A stretch of 64,000 bases of DNA from Serripes groenlandicus (lineage: Eukaryota; Mollusca; Bivalvia; Cardiida; Cardiidae). The stretch lies in the NCBI GenBank assembly GCA_031761405.1, contig JASEVX010000008.1, positions 40,183,675 to 40,247,674 of the forward strand. Reading direction: 5' to 3'. The notes under the pieces are model-generated. The model saw nothing but the letters and a program-made list of their open reading frames with translations. It had not been told where the DNA came from and did no database searches. Positions 62,012-64,000 of the stretch are shown here, piece by piece. The translations under genes were made by a program, and so were the position numbers. Within the stretch, counting starts at the first letter, position 1; every line of letters starts with the position of its first letter.

Positions 62012-64000
62012 ATGCAGCAGACGACTTTAGAACCGTCAGGCAAAAATATAGAAAAAAGCTCTATAAATGAATGAAAAATTGTGGCAAAAGTAGAAATTGG
62101 TCAATATAAGGAATGTCACATTTTGTCATCTGCTGCATCTGCTGAATATACATCTGCATGTGGGGAAGGGCTAAATTAAATCCAGTTTAAATAAAAGACA
62201 ATACCAAACAATAAAGACAAATCTACAAAAGCTAAGCAAGATATAATAGACACGATATTCAATATTCATATCTATTAACCCTTTCCCACATTCAACAAAT
62301 CTGCAGCAAACGACTTCTGACACATCTATGTATAAATGTGTTTTCTAGAGTTGTCTGCAGCAGATCTGTCAATAGTTGTCTCTGTAAACTATGTGGACGA
62401 TTAAAATTAACAGTTTTTCTAAGGAATACAGATGCATTTACTTTCTCTGATTTACTTTTTTATACAACCAACAGACAATTGCTTAAGAATGTTCACAAAA
62501 GGAGAAATTGCTTTGCCCACAGTGTTTACTATTTTACATCATATAATAATCATACCTAGTATATCCCTTTCTTACATAGAACAAAGATTCAGCAAACGAC
62601 TTTGATAACATCTTGGCAAAAATCTCCATACATAAAAGCATAACTTTTGTACATACATATAATTGAAAATATTGTGGCAAAAGATATAATTGCTCAATAA
62701 GAGCCATTATACCTTCTGTCACAGTGTTTTCAAGTTTTCTGCATCTGAAGTGTCTGCGATTATTCGTTGATCAATCCACATAGGAACATTTTTCACTAAA
62801 TGTCAATGAAAGAATCTGTCAAAACCAATAAAGATATGCATAGATCAGCGTCTATCCGTGCCAGGTAATTTGAAAATTCATTGATGCCTTCCAAAGTTTA
62901 GTCAGAACAGATACTGTTTCAGTAGGGGGCTTCTTTCGAAAATTCTATATCACTTATCAACAATAAATGGGGTAAACATACTACAAGTTACTACATAAGC
63001 AATCTCATTGAAATTAGGGCAAAATTCTTTGCTGAATTTGAAATGTGCACACCGCATTAACCCTTTCCCACATACAGACGCTTTCTGACTCCTCTGCAGC
63101 AGACGACCTTTGGTAACATTGTGACAAAAGGAGAAGCCACTTATAATGAACAAATTCTCCTTTTGCTAATAGTTATATTTAATAATTGTAGTTTCATTTA
63201 TAAAAATTTTCTTCATATAGACGCTTTCTGACACCTCTGCAGCAGACGGCTTTTTGAAAAAATAGTGACAAAAGAAGAAATTGCTCAAAACGAGCAATTT
63301 CTCCTTTTGCCACAATGTTTTCCACTTTTAGTCATAGGTTATCCATTCAATTATAGAGATTTTCTATTTTTTGACAAAATATGTTCAAAGTCGTCTGCTG
63401 CAGAATTGCCGTATGAGGGAAAGGGTTAAATGAAATGTGTTTAAAGGTGTCTGCAGAAGCTTTCCTGTATGAGGGAAAGTGTTTAAGGTCATCACAAATT
63501 CACTATACACATCTACAATTGGAACATAATCACAACTTCTCTCTTTTTTTATTTTTTATGGGTTATCTCCCATGTTGATGCCGCCACAATTTGATTGGCT
63601 GACACAAAGGTCAATCTGCCACAACCTGTGAACGACAGTCCTCAGATCTATACGAGCAGAAAAGTTTAGGTCTGGTTTTAATGAGATTGCTATATAAGCA
63701 AAACTAGGCTAAGAAATATTTTACAGATAATGCTTATAGATTGAATAATGATTAAATAGAAATAGATAAATGATAAAATGCATATATGAGCCAACCAATG
63801 GGAAAAGGTACAAGTTGGCATTGCTAAATGGTGCTAAATGGTGTAGGTTCAGATCACCCTGGACATTATGCTGTCTTATCAGAATATACAAAAGTTAAAA
63901 GAGGCTTTTAACAAGATTTATGTTAGTACATGTAATAAGTGAACTGTGTTTTTCCACATCGGGACTGTGCTGAAGCAGAGGCTGATCTGGTTATACACTG
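62012..64000. other. Repeat-rich end of the window, no gene seen
   Basis: It holds the remainder of the MITE split at 62004 (to about 62175), partial copies at 62276-62370 and 62565-62760, and the composite at 63057-63429. A repeat (GTGTAGGTTCAGATCACC, about 63780-63870) is also found at 24605-24700. No exon with credible splice sites was recognised. Confidence 0.5.
63057..63429. mobile_element. Two TTAA-family MITEs, one inside the other
   Basis: The outer copy opens TTAACCCTTTCCCACATACA at 63057. At about 63211 a second copy (TCATATAGACGCTTTCTGAC) begins and runs to GAGGGAAAGGGTTAA at 63429, replacing the right end of the first. Confidence 0.6.

Overview
This is a window of animal nuclear DNA, most likely from a bivalve mollusc. 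That inference rests on a typical animal RPL8 gene with GT-AG introns, AT-rich DNA packed with short tRNA-derived SINEs, and elements that open with CAAGAGGGCCATGATGG and end near AGGTGAGCTAAAA around a core of about 168-bp tandem units, a layout I associate with bivalve 'pearl'/Helentron-related elements. No bacterial features are present.

Layout. (1) 1-8.3 kb: the gene for 60S ribosomal protein L8 on the + strand, with six coding exons. Intron 2 carries four near-identical C/D-box snoRNA-like modules and one decayed one. Their guide matches a conserved LSU rRNA stretch (SNORD46/snR63-like). (2) 8.7-18.8 kb: a four-level nest of mobile elements. A pearl-like element contains a long-TIR DNA transposon (9297-18497, Academ-like, encoding an XPG/FEN-like nuclease-type protein on the minus strand, now broken). 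That contains a nearly complete DIRS tyrosine-recombinase retrotransposon (10684-15737), which contains a 281-bp retro-insert splitting the reverse transcriptase. (3) 18.8-24.9 kb: SINEs, a second pearl-like tandem array and TTAA-flanked MITEs. (4) 24.9-60.9 kb: a long minus-strand gene of at least 20 small exons encoding a WD-repeat protein that I could not identify. Its introns hold nearly all the repeats: dozens of TTAA foldback MITEs, SINEs, a 2-kb hAT-like element, a LINE endonuclease remnant, 161-bp and 168-bp tandem arrays, and two arrays that are tandem copies of the gene's own exon edges (121 bp and about 55 bp units). (5) 61-64 kb: repeats, including a 250-bp hAT-type MITE with 8-bp target duplication.

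The two host genes are unrelated in function: ribosome structure with rRNA modification, and a WD-repeat scaffold. The most informative findings are the intronic snoRNA cluster, the DIRS element with a textbook -1 frameshift signal between gag-like and RT frames and a readable circle-junction copy (ICR), the nested transposons with intact target duplications, and the exon-edge-derived satellites. Coordinates of exons were read by hand from splice consensus and reading-frame continuity; no alignment was run.
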